From contig NZ_FTPB01000004.1 of assembly GCF_900155595.1 (NCBI RefSeq), forward strand, positions 930,001 to 994,000: a DNA stretch of 64,000 bases, read 5' to 3'. The number at the start of each line of letters is the position of its first letter. Position 1 is the stretch's first letter. Of this stretch, positions 40,655-49,336 are shown piece by piece. Made by a program: the position numbers and the translations under genes. This DNA is from Actinomyces mediterranea. Lineage in GTDB: Bacteria > Actinomycetota > Actinomycetes > Actinomycetales > Actinomycetaceae. Below the pieces are notes generated by a model. That model was not told where the DNA came from, ran no database searches, and saw only the letters and a program-made list of their open reading frames with translations.

Positions 40655-43465
40655 TCAGGGGGACAGTCGCCGACGCATCAGCCCAGCCGCGAGTTTTCGC
40701 GCCTCGTCGACCCACAAGACGAGGGAGGCGAGGGCGACGCAGACGATCCAGTGATGCGCATTGAGGTGCGCGGTGTGGAAGGCAGCCTGCGCGAGGGGCA
40801 CTTCGACGACTCCGACCTGCAAGACGACAGCAAAGCCAATGGCCCCCCACAGCCACCGATTGACGAAGAGATTCGACAAAGCGCTGATCTCGTCGGAGCG
40901 CGAGTTGAGGGTGTTGAATAGTTGAGCGAAGACGAGGGTCGTGAATCCCGCAGTCCGGGCGACTGTGAGAGAGTCGGAACCCTCGATGAGGCCGCCCGGT
41001 GAGAATACGTCGATCGCCGTGAGTGAAGCCGCCGCCATGACCACGCCGACGAGGAGGATCCCGCCCCACATCCGCCGGTCGATGATCGTGTCGGAGGACC
41101 TGCGCGGCGGTTGTGCCATGAGGTCGCCCGTCGCCGGGTCGACGCCCATCGCCAAGGCGGGAGCGGAATCGGTGACGAGGTTGATCCACAGGATCTGTGT
41201 CGCCAGCAGCGGCACGATGACGGTCCCTGACTCCGATACGAGGCCGAGGGCGGGGGCGAGGGCGACTCCCGCAAAGACCATCATCACCTCCCCCATATTC
41301 GACGAGAGGAGGTAGCGCAAGAATTTGCGGATGTTGTCGAAGATCCTACGGCCCTCCGCAACGGCATCGACAATGGTCGCGAAGTTGTCATCGGCGAGGA
41401 CCATGGCGCCCGCCTCCTGCGTCACCTGCGTACCCGCAATGCCCATGGCGACGCCGATATCCGCCTGGCGCAGGGCGGGCGCGTCATTCACGCCGTCGCC
41501 AGTCATGGCGACGACGCATCCGTCGGCCTGAAGGGAGTGGACGATGCTCATCTTGTGGGCGGGGGCGACCCTGGCGTACACGTCGACATCTCGGACGGCG
41601 GCTTGGAGCTGCGCGGGGGACATGGCTGATAGATCAGCCCCCGTCAGGACTCGACTCCCCTGCTCCGCGATACCGAGGTCGGCGGCGATTCTGCCCGCTG
41701 TTGCGGGATGATCGCCGGTGATCATGAGGACGCGGATCCCCGCTCGGTGGGCGTCGGCGATGGCGTCGCGGGCCTCTGGGCGGGGCGGGTCGATGATGCC
41801 GACGACGCCGGCGAGGGTGAGCCCCGTTTCAAGGGATTCATCCGCCTGGTCGAAGGGGTCTTCAGCGTCGAGGATCCGATAGGCGACGGCGAGGGTGCGC
41901 AACGCCCTCGCACTCATCTGTTCGACTTCGGCGAGCATCGTGCCGCGCTGTTCGGCGCTGAGGGGGACGGAGTCGGAGTCGACTCGGATATGCGTGCACC
42001 GGTCGATGAGGACATCGGCTGCGCCTTTGACGATGAGTGAGCGCGACTGGTGCTTCGCGTCGTATTCGACGACGCTCATGAGTTTGCGCTCGGAGGTGAA
42101 GGGAATCGTTCCCTGGCGGGTAAAACGACCATCGCGCCCGCCGTCAACGCCGAGTTTCTTCTCCGCGACGAGGAACGCTCCTTCGGTGGGGTCGCCTAGG
42201 ACAATCCATTCGCCCCGCTCATTCGTCGTCAGTTCCGCATCCGAGGCGAGCACCCCGCCTGAGAGCACCACCGTCACCTCGTCACGCTGCGCGCCGGTGA
42301 GCACGGGGCTGTCCATGACGTGGTCGCGATCCGCGTCGGGGCCGACATCGCCCTCGGGGGCGTATCCGATGCCGGAGACGACGGTCGCCCCGGAAGCGGT
42401 GACGACCTCTTGGATCGTCATTTCGGAACGGGTGAGGGTCCCCGTTTTATCCGAGCAGATGACACTGGCCGATCCGAGTGCCTCGACGGAGGTGAGGTTC
42501 TTAACGAGGGCGCGGCGCATCGCCATGCGCCTGACCCCCATGGCGAGGACGACGGACAGGATCGCGGGCAGCCCCTCCGGGACGGCGGCGACAGCGAGGG
42601 AGACGCCTAATAGGAGAGCGTCGACAATATCGTCGAGGGTGGACGCCCCTGACACGATGAGCATGACGACGATGATGATGACCGCGATCGCTCCGACGAT
42701 GATGCCGAGGGCCTTCGACACCCGGGTGATCTCCCTTTGAAGCGGCGTCGGCGCCTCGTCGACGGAGTCGAGGAGGCGCGCGATGGCTCCCATTTCGGTG
42801 TCCGCGCCCGTCGCGGTGACGACCGCGAGCGCGGAGCCCCTCGCCACTGACGTACCCCGATAGACCATATTCGTCCGTTCGGCGAGGGGCGCGTCGGGGT
42901 CGATCGGCGCGCTCTGCTTGGCGACTGCCTCAGCTTCCCCTGTGAGAGCCGATTCGACGACGCTGAGGGCATCGGCGCGCAGCAGGCGCGCGTCGGCGCT
43001 CACGCGGTCGCCCTCGGCGAGGACGAGGAGATCCCCGACGACGATGTCACAGGCGGGGACCTGGATCCGCTTGCCCTCTCGGATGAGGGTGGTCGTCGCC
43101 CTCGTCATTTCGGATAGCGCGGCGACCGACGCCTGCGCCCGGGACTCCTCGACGAGGCCGAGGACGGTGTTCACGACGATGACAATCGCTATGACGAGGG
43201 CGTCGACGGGAAGACCGTCGGAGCCTTCGAGGACCCACGCGACAACGGATATGCCGATCGCGATGAGGAGCAGCCCGATGAGGGGATCAGCGAGCTGGTC
43301 GAGGGCTTTGCGCCACAGGGGCTCAACCGGTTGGGCGGGCAGTTCATTGGGCCCATCCGCCTCAATTCTGCGCTGCGCCTCGTGGGCACTCAGTCCGCGC
43401 ACCGGATCCGACGCGCACGCCCGGACGACGGCGTCGGCGTCCGCAGTGTAGGCCGTCGCGTTCAC
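40655..43465 (-). CDS. P-type cation ATPase (type IIA, calcium-type)
   Basis: This 936-residue membrane pump has an N-terminal cation-ATPase domain, the actuator loop SALTGEAEAVAKQ, the ion-site helix motif AAVPEGLPAILSVVLAMGVRRMA, and the phosphorylation site ICSDKTGTLTRSEMT (Asp about 335). TGDGVNDAPALRQADIGVAMG follows, and about six C-terminal helices with NLVTDSAPALAMGV. PEGLPA and the domain order are those of SERCA/PMCA-like pumps that export calcium; other divalent ions are possible. GTG 43465 has GGAGG at 8 nt; an upstream GTG 43474 directly abuts that site and is less likely. It is convergent with the unknown gene at 40000. Confidence 0.92.
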   Translation of the reverse strand: MNATAYTADADAVVRACASDPVRGLSAHEAQRRIEADGPNELPAQPVEPLWRKALDQLADPLIGLLLIAIGISVVAWVLEGSDGLPVDALVIAIVIVVNTVLGLVEESRAQASVAALSEMTRATTTLIREGKRIQVPACDIVVGDLLVLAEGDRVSADARLLRADALSVVESALTGEAEAVAKQSAPIDPDAPLAERTNMVYRGTSVARGSALAVVTATGADTEMGAIARLLDSVDEAPTPLQREITRVSKALGIIVGAIAVIIIVVMLIVSGASTLDDIVDALLLGVSLAVAAVPEGLPAILSVVLAMGVRRMAMRRALVKNLTSVEALGSASVICSDKTGTLTRSEMTIQEVVTASGATVVSGIGYAPEGDVGPDADRDHVMDSPVLTGAQRDEVTVVLSGGVLASDAELTTNERGEWIVLGDPTEGAFLVAEKKLGVDGGRDGRFTRQGTIPFTSERKLMSVVEYDAKHQSRSLIVKGAADVLIDRCTHIRVDSDSVPLSAEQRGTMLAEVEQMSARALRTLAVAYRILDAEDPFDQADESLETGLTLAGVVGIIDPPRPEARDAIADAHRAGIRVLMITGDHPATAGRIAADLGIAEQGSRVLTGADLSAMSPAQLQAAVRDVDVYARVAPAHKMSIVHSLQADGCVVAMTGDGVNDAPALRQADIGVAMGIAGTQVTQEAGAMVLADDNFATIVDAVAEGRRIFDNIRKFLRYLLSSNMGEVMMVFAGVALAPALGLVSESGTVIVPLLATQILWINLVTDSAPALAMGVDPATGDLMAQPPRRSSDTIIDRRMWGGILLVGVVMAAASLTAIDVFSPGGLIEGSDSLTVARTAGFTTLVFAQLFNTLNSRSDEISALSNLFVNRWLWGAIGFAVVLQVGVVEVPLAQAAFHTAHLNAHHWIVCVALASLVLWVDEARKLAAGLMRRRLSP

Positions 43466-43520
43466 ATCGCTCACCTCCTCACGGACCCTGCTATCTGCGG
43501 GCCGACCGCCCGCACCTGTG

Positions 43521-43991
43521 TCAGCGGATCGACTCCATTACACGCACCGCGTCGAGGAGGGGCATGTAGGGCAGGGGATCGACCCCCGTTTCGAGAACGT
43601 AGTCGGTGAGCTGGGTGCGCACGACTTGGCGCAGGTTCTCGGGCGTCCACGGTTTGGCGATGTAGTAATCGAGGCCGGCCTGGTTGACGGCGCGGATCGT
43701 GTCGTCCTGGTCGGCCTGTCCTGTGACGAGGACCGTCCTCGTGGCAGTGAAGCGCGAGTCGTTGACGAGTTCGACGAGGAAATCGACACCGCTTTTGCCG
43801 GGGAGTCGATGGTCGGACAGGACGACGGCGAGCTGGTCGCCGTCGCGGGCGATCTCCTCGACCGCGTCCCATGCGTCCTCCACATCCTGGGCGGTTTCGA
43901 GGCGGGCCTTGGACCAGAAGTCCTCGAGGTCCCTTTCGAGTGCTTCGCGGACGTCTGCTTCATCCTCGAGGGACAGGATCGTCAGGGTCAT
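43521..43991 (-). CDS. Stand-alone response-regulator receiver protein
   Basis: This 156-residue single receiver domain has the acidic pair EDEADV (about 8-11), phosphoacceptor Asp in VVLSDHRLPGKSG (about 59), Thr in VLVTGQAD and Lys in YIAKPWTPENL (about 112). A 35-residue helical tail replaces a DNA-binding or enzymatic output domain. It follows the histidine kinase gene with a 4-nt overlap, so it is the likely phosphate acceptor. How it passes the signal on is unclear; it may act through protein contacts. Confidence 0.92.
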   Translation of the reverse strand: MTLTILSLEDEADVREALERDLEDFWSKARLETAQDVEDAWDAVEEIARDGDQLAVVLSDHRLPGKSGVDFLVELVNDSRFTATRTVLVTGQADQDDTIRAVNQAGLDYYIAKPWTPENLRQVVRTQLTDYVLETGVDPLPYMPLLDAVRVMESIR

Positions 43992-46063
43992 GGTTTCTCC
44001 TCGGTGTGAGTGGAGGTCGGAGCTGCAGGAAGGGTGACGGTCATCACCGTACTCCCCGGGCGGGAGGTGATGTGCATATCGCCGTCATGATCGGAGATGA
44101 TGGACCGCACGATCGACATCCCCATGCCGAGGCCGAATCTCACCCGGCCCGCTTTCGTCGTGAAATGCGGTTCGAAGATCTTCTCAAGAAGCGCCTCGGG
44201 GATCCCCGGGCCGTTGTCGCTGATCGTCACCTCGACGTTGCCGGCGCGCGCTGCGACGTCGATGGAGATCTTCGCGGGGGCGTTGCCGCGCGAGACCTCC
44301 GCGTCCTCGCCGCCATCGCGCCGCACCTGCACATCGTCCATCTCGTCGTCGATGGCTTCGGCGGCATTGACCAGCAGGTTCGTCCACACTTGCTGAAGTT
44401 TTGAGGGGTGTGCGCGAACAAGGGGGATGTCCGTGTAGTGGGTGGATACGTCAATGCCGCGCAGTTTGTACTTCGTCAGGCGCAAAACGTCGTCGATGCC
44501 GTTGCGGACGTCGACTTCTTGAAGGTCGGCTGCCTCGGGGCGCGCATAGCCCTTGAGGGATTGGGTGAGGTCGATGACCCGCTCGGAAGCGGCCAACACG
44601 GAGCGCAGGGAGGCCCCGATACGAGAGCCTGATTCGAGTAGTTCGAGCTCGGCTGGACGCAGTGTGCGCAGCTTCTTCGCCTGCGCGGGATCGGTGATGC
44701 CGATGCGCACCAGCCTGCGGGCGAGTTGACGATCCCCTTTCAGGACATCCATGAGTGCCCTGACCTGTGCGCGTTCATCGGATGTGGAGGAGGGGCCCGC
44801 ATTAAAGGCATCGCGCATCGCGACACTCGCCGATTCGAGCGCGGGCGACGCGCCGAGGAGGCGCTCCACGTCCTCACGCAGGTGCGATGCGGAGCGGGCG
44901 AGGGCCGTCACGGGGTTGTTGAGTTCATGGGCGATACCGGCGGACAATTCGCCGAGCATGGCGAACCTGGTCCGCTCAACAAGCTCCGCCCTCGTATGAT
45001 GCAAATCCTCGAGGGTGGAGGCGAGGCGCGCCCTCTCGGCTTCGAGGTCGGCGGCAAGCATCGCATTCTCCAGGTGGAGGTCCTCGGCGCGCATGAGCCT
45101 GCGTGTGAGGGATTGGATCGCCAGCGCCGCGAGGGGCGAAGCGAGTTCGGGCTCTTCGAGGAGGACGATTTCAAGCTGCTCGTGAGTGAGGCGCACGACT
45201 CTCGCCGTCGTCGTGGTCGTCGCCGTGAAGAAGGCATTCTCCCCGCGTGCGAGGGTGACCAGGCCGATGAGGGGGCCCGATGACGCCAGGTGTGCGAGGA
45301 CCTCCCCGTGGGAGGAGTCCCTGTGCAGCGACACATCCCCTTCGAGGATGAGGTGGACGGCACAGGCGGGCTCCCCCTGGACCGCAAGAGCCGTACCCGC
45401 GGGGATCATGAGGCGGGGGCGACGGCCCAGAACCCTTTCGACCCCGTCGAGGAGTTGGCGGACGACTTCGTGTTCTGACAAGTCGAGGCCCTCCAGGAGC
45501 GGGCCCTGGACGGCGTTGGGAGGAGGGGGCCCGATGAGTGCGCGCACACCGGCGAGGGTGCGCCCATCGGCGACGAGGTGACGGACCATCGCCGAATAGG
45601 ACTGCCCAATGAGCAGGGGCACGGTCCAGGGGACGGACACGACGGAGGCGAGCCTTTGCGAGGTCGTCGCCTTGGCCAGGTCGGAGTGGGACTCCTGGTC
45701 GGTGACGACGAGCCATCTGGTCGGTTCGAGGATCGGCATGTCGTCCATGCGGGCGAGGACGTCGTCGATTTCGGGTACTTCGGAGGTGATGAGCCCCAGG
45801 ACGACGTGATCCGCGGGCCCCAGACTCGCGTTGTACGCATCGATCTCTCCGGGCCCGTCGATCCGGTCGAGGCACAGGTTCGGGAAGGCAAACGCCATGT
45901 CTTCGGTGAGGGAGCGAGCGAGGCGACGCGAGTCGTCGCCGATGACGAGGATGTGGACGTGAGCGCCCTCGCGGTGGCCGCTTTCTCGCACATCGGTGCG
46001 CCGCCACACGTCCGAGTTCTTCAGGGTGATCCCTGCGGCGGCCTCGCCCTCGACGATCGCCAT
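43988..46063 (-). CDS. Histidine kinase with pseudo-receiver and cyclic-nucleotide-binding domains
   Basis: This 691-residue soluble kinase has a receiver-like N-terminal part (about 35-165: VHILVIGDDSRRLARSL, HVVLGLITSEVPEIDD) without an obvious phosphoacceptor. A cNMP-binding (CAP effector) domain (about 215-325: ACAVHLILEGDVSLHRD, LTRRLMRAE) and a coiled linker follow. The DHp box is FAMLGELSAGIAHELNNP (His about 377) and the catalytic ATPase domain has NLLVNAAEAIDDE, SDNGPGIPEALLEKIF and FGLGMGMSIV (about 644). No membrane segment is visible, so it senses an intracellular signal. It sits directly after an SLC13 carboxylate transporter gene and overlaps the receiver gene. Confidence 0.9.
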   Translation of the reverse strand: MAIVEGEAAAGITLKNSDVWRRTDVRESGHREGAHVHILVIGDDSRRLARSLTEDMAFAFPNLCLDRIDGPGEIDAYNASLGPADHVVLGLITSEVPEIDDVLARMDDMPILEPTRWLVVTDQESHSDLAKATTSQRLASVVSVPWTVPLLIGQSYSAMVRHLVADGRTLAGVRALIGPPPPNAVQGPLLEGLDLSEHEVVRQLLDGVERVLGRRPRLMIPAGTALAVQGEPACAVHLILEGDVSLHRDSSHGEVLAHLASSGPLIGLVTLARGENAFFTATTTTTARVVRLTHEQLEIVLLEEPELASPLAALAIQSLTRRLMRAEDLHLENAMLAADLEAERARLASTLEDLHHTRAELVERTRFAMLGELSAGIAHELNNPVTALARSASHLREDVERLLGASPALESASVAMRDAFNAGPSSTSDERAQVRALMDVLKGDRQLARRLVRIGITDPAQAKKLRTLRPAELELLESGSRIGASLRSVLAASERVIDLTQSLKGYARPEAADLQEVDVRNGIDDVLRLTKYKLRGIDVSTHYTDIPLVRAHPSKLQQVWTNLLVNAAEAIDDEMDDVQVRRDGGEDAEVSRGNAPAKISIDVAARAGNVEVTISDNGPGIPEALLEKIFEPHFTTKAGRVRFGLGMGMSIVRSIISDHDGDMHITSRPGSTVMTVTLPAAPTSTHTEEKP

Positions 46064-46064
46064 A

Positions 46065-47522
46065 TTAGATCACCCCGAGGGGACCCCACGTCAGCGGTGC
46101 GACGAACGCGAGGAGGAGGACGCCGACGACTCCGACGACGACTCCGACGACGACCATCTCCCGTGTGGGCGTGGTTCCCGTGGAGTATGCGATCGCATTG
46201 GGCGGGGTGGAGATCGGCAGGCACATGCCGAGTGAGCAGCCCAGGGCGAGGACGATCGCGATCTGCGCCGCCGGCATCGACACCGACGCCGCCAAGCCCA
46301 TGCCCATGGGGACGAGGAGGTTCGCCGACGCCGAGTGGGAGATGACATTGGAGGTCACCCAGCCGATGAGGGCGAGGGTGAGGATGAGCAGGAGCATCGG
46401 GATGGCCGCCCACTGGATGGATCCGAGGAGCCATGCGTCCAGGCCGGTCGCGCCGACGCCGCTGCCCAGGGCGATACCGCCTGCGACGAGCCACAAGACC
46501 GGCCAGTCGAGGGCTCGCAGGTCGTCGCCGCTCATCACCCTCGTCACCATGAGGGCGACGACTGGCAGGAATCCGACGACATTCGAAGAGATCCCGTGAA
46601 GGGCCTCCGTCATCCACAGGAGGATCGTGATGATGGCGACGACATAGAAGATCTGCGCATTCTTCGAGGTGTCGAATGTCGCTGATGTGTCAATGGTGAA
46701 GGAAGCGTCCTTGGGGACGTAGCGCCAAGAGATGAACAGCCAGGACACGACGAGGACGATGAGCATGAGGGGGACGGCGGCGAGCATCCAATCGAGGAAG
46801 GTGATGGAGACGCCCGCCGCTTGCAGTGCACCCAGGGCGATGGCGTTGGGCGGGGTGCCGACGGGAGTGCCCATGCCGCCGACATTCGCGGCGACGGGGA
46901 TCGACAGGGCGATGCCGGTTCTCGCCCTGCCCTCGGGCAGTCCGAGGATGACGGGCATCATGACGGCGAACATAGTCGCGGTGGTCGCAGTGTTCGACAT
47001 GAACATGCTCATGAGTGCCGTGATGAGCATGACGCCCATAATGGTCAGGCGCGGTTTGCCGAGGAAGGGTTTGAGCAGAACCGCGGATAGGGCGCGGTCA
47101 ACCTTGTACTTGGCTGCACCGTCGGCGAGCATGAAACCGCCGAGGAACAAGATGATGACAGGGTTGGCGAGGGCGCCGAAGAAGACCGTGTACTTCGGGG
47201 CGTCCTCGCCAACCGTGAGCAGTGCATGGTCGGAGACGAAGAGGACTTCTAAGAAGATGACGAGGGTCGCGGTCGCAGCGAGGGGAATCGCTTCGGTCAC
47301 CCATAGGAGGATCGCCGCGAGGAAGATGCCGAACATGCGCGATCCTTCGGCTTCGAGGCCGGGCAGGCGCACGAAGAGGAAAATCACGATGGCGAGAACG
47401 GCCCCGACTTGACCGAAGAGTTTGACGGGGTTGACCTTCTGGTGTGGTCGCTTCTGTCTGGTCGACATGTTCTTCGCGGAGCGCGGGTTGACCGACAGCG
47501 GTGTGTGGGCAGTGGGTGTCAT
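46065..47522 (-). CDS. SLC13/DASS-family anion (dicarboxylate) symporter
   Basis: This 485-residue inner-membrane transporter has about eleven helices. DASS motifs include ITEAIPLAATA-type sequence (WVTEAIPLAATATLVIF, about 73-89), SNTATTATMFAVMMPV (about 180-195, the SNT motif) and a second SHSASANLLVPMGMGLA. The family imports citrate, succinate, malate or sulfate with sodium. It is the first gene of a three-gene minus-strand operon with a histidine kinase and a lone receiver protein, 1 nt before the kinase start. The grouping suggests that uptake of a carboxylate is linked to sensing. A second ATG at about residue 19 (MSTRQKRP) is an alternative start. Confidence 0.88.
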   Translation of the reverse strand: MTPTAHTPLSVNPRSAKNMSTRQKRPHQKVNPVKLFGQVGAVLAIVIFLFVRLPGLEAEGSRMFGIFLAAILLWVTEAIPLAATATLVIFLEVLFVSDHALLTVGEDAPKYTVFFGALANPVIILFLGGFMLADGAAKYKVDRALSAVLLKPFLGKPRLTIMGVMLITALMSMFMSNTATTATMFAVMMPVILGLPEGRARTGIALSIPVAANVGGMGTPVGTPPNAIALGALQAAGVSITFLDWMLAAVPLMLIVLVVSWLFISWRYVPKDASFTIDTSATFDTSKNAQIFYVVAIITILLWMTEALHGISSNVVGFLPVVALMVTRVMSGDDLRALDWPVLWLVAGGIALGSGVGATGLDAWLLGSIQWAAIPMLLLILTLALIGWVTSNVISHSASANLLVPMGMGLAASVSMPAAQIAIVLALGCSLGMCLPISTPPNAIAYSTGTTPTREMVVVGVVVGVVGVLLLAFVAPLTWGPLGVI

Positions 47523-47680
47523 TCACAAGACCTCGTCGTCTTCATGGGTGATCGTTGTGCCAGTCTATTCGAGTTCTCGCAGGATCTGCGGGATTTTCAT
47601 ACTCGTCGACACCGATTGTTAACAGTTGTTGTTCGAGTCGTGGGCCACGGTTTTCCGGCACCGCCGCGTATGGACGTCAT

Positions 47681-47710
47681 TTGACGCGGGCGCAGGATTG
47701 CTCGTAACCT
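47681..47710 (+). promoter_or_regulatory. Promoter of tRNA-Leu
   Basis: TTGACG (47681-47686) and TAACCT (47705-47710) are separated by 18 bp, giving a start near 47716, a few nt before the tRNA. Confidence 0.55.
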
Positions 47711-47719
47711 TCTTCAAGC

Positions 47720-47806
47720 GCGCGAGTGGCGGAATAGGCAGACGCGCACGGTTCAGGTCCGTGTCCCAGTGATGGGGTGGGGGTTCAACTCCCCCCTCGC
47801 GCACCA
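47720..47806 (+). tRNA. tRNA-Leu (anticodon CAG)
   Basis: Acceptor arms GCGCGAG (47720-47726) and CTCGCGC (47796-47802) pair, followed by A and an encoded CCA (47804-47806). The D arm has GCG/CGC with AATAGGCAG, and the anticodon stem CACGG/CCGTG encloses TTCAGGT with anticodon CAG. A long variable arm (class II) and a T-stem GGGGG/CCCCC with TTCAACT complete it. The anticodon reads CUG leucine codons. An inverted repeat TTTTCCGCAG...CTGCGAAAAA lies just after it (47811-47834). Confidence 0.95.
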
Positions 47807-47941
47807 GTACTTTTCCGCAGTATTCTGCGAAAAAACCGAGGTACTCAAAGTATCGAAGCTACAGCGGAGACTACAGGTGCCTGCGCAAGAAGCGATCTTA
47901 GCTCTTCGTTGACCGGTCTCGGCTGACGCGCTGCGAGTTGA

Positions 47942-48232
47942 TCTGCGTGCCTAAGCCCTCTCCGATCGGCCTCAAGGACAAGACACTCATCTTCCAAGTC
48001 CAGTACCGGCTCGCCCCCCGGCCAGGCCCCGATATCCGACCGTTTCGAGACCTATCGGCAGACCCTCGACTTCTGCGATCTCATCGATCGGATCTGCCCT
48101 GTCGCGGCCCGTCAGATCCGCGAGGCCACGATCCGTGATGCCGAGGCTGAGACCACGACCTGCGCCCGAGCCTCCGAGGAGTTCTGCGAGCATCTGGCCT
48201 CCTACGCCGAGGAACGTACGATCATCAAGTAG
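47942..48232 (+). pseudogene. Coding relic of unknown function next to tRNA-Leu
   Basis: One frame reads ISDRFETYRQTLDFCDLIDR (from about 48032), then ARQIREATIRDAEAETT, CARASEEFCEHLASYAEERT and IIK followed by TAG at 48230-48232. The same frame continues past the stop as RRMWDRYIAERLDPWP before it fades. The composition (charged helices with regular Asp/Glu) looks like a real protein segment, but there is no convincing start or known domain. I take it as a decayed gene of a former mobile island inserted at the tRNA; a nonsense mutation may have split it. The rest of 47807-48401 shows no other gene. Confidence 0.4.
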
Positions 48233-48401
48233 CGGCGCATGTGGGACCGTTACATCGCCGAGAGGCTCGATCCGTGGCCAGTCGGTCAGGTATCGCGCAG
48301 TCTGGCGTGTTCTTCGCGTTCGGCTTCCTTCTCTGCTTTTTCGCATTCTGGTATTGCAGAACAAGGGCGAGCTCTCTGATCGGGCTGTAGGCTCCTGTCG
48401 T

Positions 48402-48791
48402 TCAGGCGTGGGCGAGCTGGGAAACACGGCCCTTGGTTACGCCGAGAACGGTTGCAATGTCCTGCATCGTCAGGCCTTCCTCGCGAAGCTGAGCAACTGC
48501 ACGCACTTGTTCGGCGCGAGCGTGTTCGCGGGCGGTTTCAGCGGCTTCGGCTGCGGTCTTGACAGCGTCAGCGGCCTTCTTGACGTCGCCGTTGACGGCG
48601 AGGACGATCTCGGCGGCGCGCAGTGCGTCATCGTCGAGTTCTTCGGCCCACATGGCGACGAGGTCTTCGGCCATGGCCTGCGCTTCAGCAAGGGTCTTTC
48701 CCTGCGTGTACTGGGTGCTCCCGTTGATGGGGGTTTCGACGGCCCACCAGCGGCCGTCGCGGTAGACGCGGGCGATGATCTCCACGGTCAC
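48402..48791 (-). CDS. hicB: HicB-type antitoxin with C-terminal helix-turn-helix
   Basis: This 129-residue protein has a HicB-like N-terminal fold (VEIIARVYRDGRWWAVETPI, YTQGKTLAEAQAMAEDLVAMW) and a helical middle segment. The C-terminal helix-turn-helix (REEGLTMQDIATVLGVTKGR) would bind the operator. The start overlaps the hicA stop (ATGA). HicB would neutralise HicA and repress the pair. The module lies in a small island with a coding relic, next to tRNA-Leu. Confidence 0.85.
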   Translation of the reverse strand: MTVEIIARVYRDGRWWAVETPINGSTQYTQGKTLAEAQAMAEDLVAMWAEELDDDALRAAEIVLAVNGDVKKAADAVKTAAEAAETAREHARAEQVRAVAQLREEGLTMQDIATVLGVTKGRVSQLAHA

Positions 48792-48973
48792 TTCTCCTCC
48801 ATGCTCTTGATGATTCCTCGTGCGGTCCCCTCTGACACCTCGCGGTGCCGGGGAACCATCGTCACTCGTTTGCCGATGCGGACCTTCGTGTGGTTTCCGC
48901 CTTCTGTCATGCGGGAGGCCGGGGTGAATGCCGATTCTCCGATCGGGTGGATCTCAGGAAGAGACGAACGCAT
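48788..48973 (-). CDS. hicA: HicA-type mRNA interferase toxin
   Basis: This 61-residue protein ends with TEGGNHTKVRIGKRVTMVPR and HREVSEGTARGIIKSMEEK, the core of the dsRBD-like HicA fold with catalytic His in GGNHTKV. HicA cleaves mRNA. The N-terminal 20 residues (MRSSLPEIHPIGESAFTPAS) are less familiar; a shorter form from the internal Met at about 22 is possible. It overlaps hicB by 4 nt. The toxin-first order matches hicAB operons. Confidence 0.75.
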   Translation of the reverse strand: MRSSLPEIHPIGESAFTPASRMTEGGNHTKVRIGKRVTMVPRHREVSEGTARGIIKSMEEK

Positions 48974-49336
48974 CTACGACTCTGCCCCTGTCTTCGACAC
49001 TCGCGTCGTTCATGACATGAGGTGCGCATGCTACCGCGCCGGCCATAACGGTGCGGCGCCGACCGTCCAGTTGAACATCTGGGACTTCATCGAGCCAGAG
49101 GAGTGAATGTATGTCGTGGGTGAAGCTCGGCAATGAGTCGGACATGAATCCGCGGTGCTGACATGGTCATCATCCTTCCGCGGAATCAGACCCTCCACCA
49201 CACCCAGGACGATCCGCTTCAGGGAATTGCACCGCAAGTCCGCACAATTGTGAACTTTTCTCCTCAACGACATTCAAAAGAGCTAAAGACACTGGTAACA
49301 AAAGTTCATTCAGCATCGGCTGGTTGTGTGAGCCGC
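48974..49336. other. Gap between hicA and the ABC permease; nothing recognisable
   Basis: This stretch includes the hicAB upstream region on the minus strand. Around 49230-49320 it is AT-rich for this genome (ACAATTGTGAACTTTTC, GGTAACAAAAGTTCATTC). No gene, RNA or terminator is convincing. Short frames on both strands do not resemble any protein. Confidence 0.4.

Noticed and set aside
48135-49106. A 323-codon plus-strand frame across hicAB
   Set aside because: It is antisense to HicA and HicB, which have family motifs and ATGA coupling, and its translation resembles no protein.
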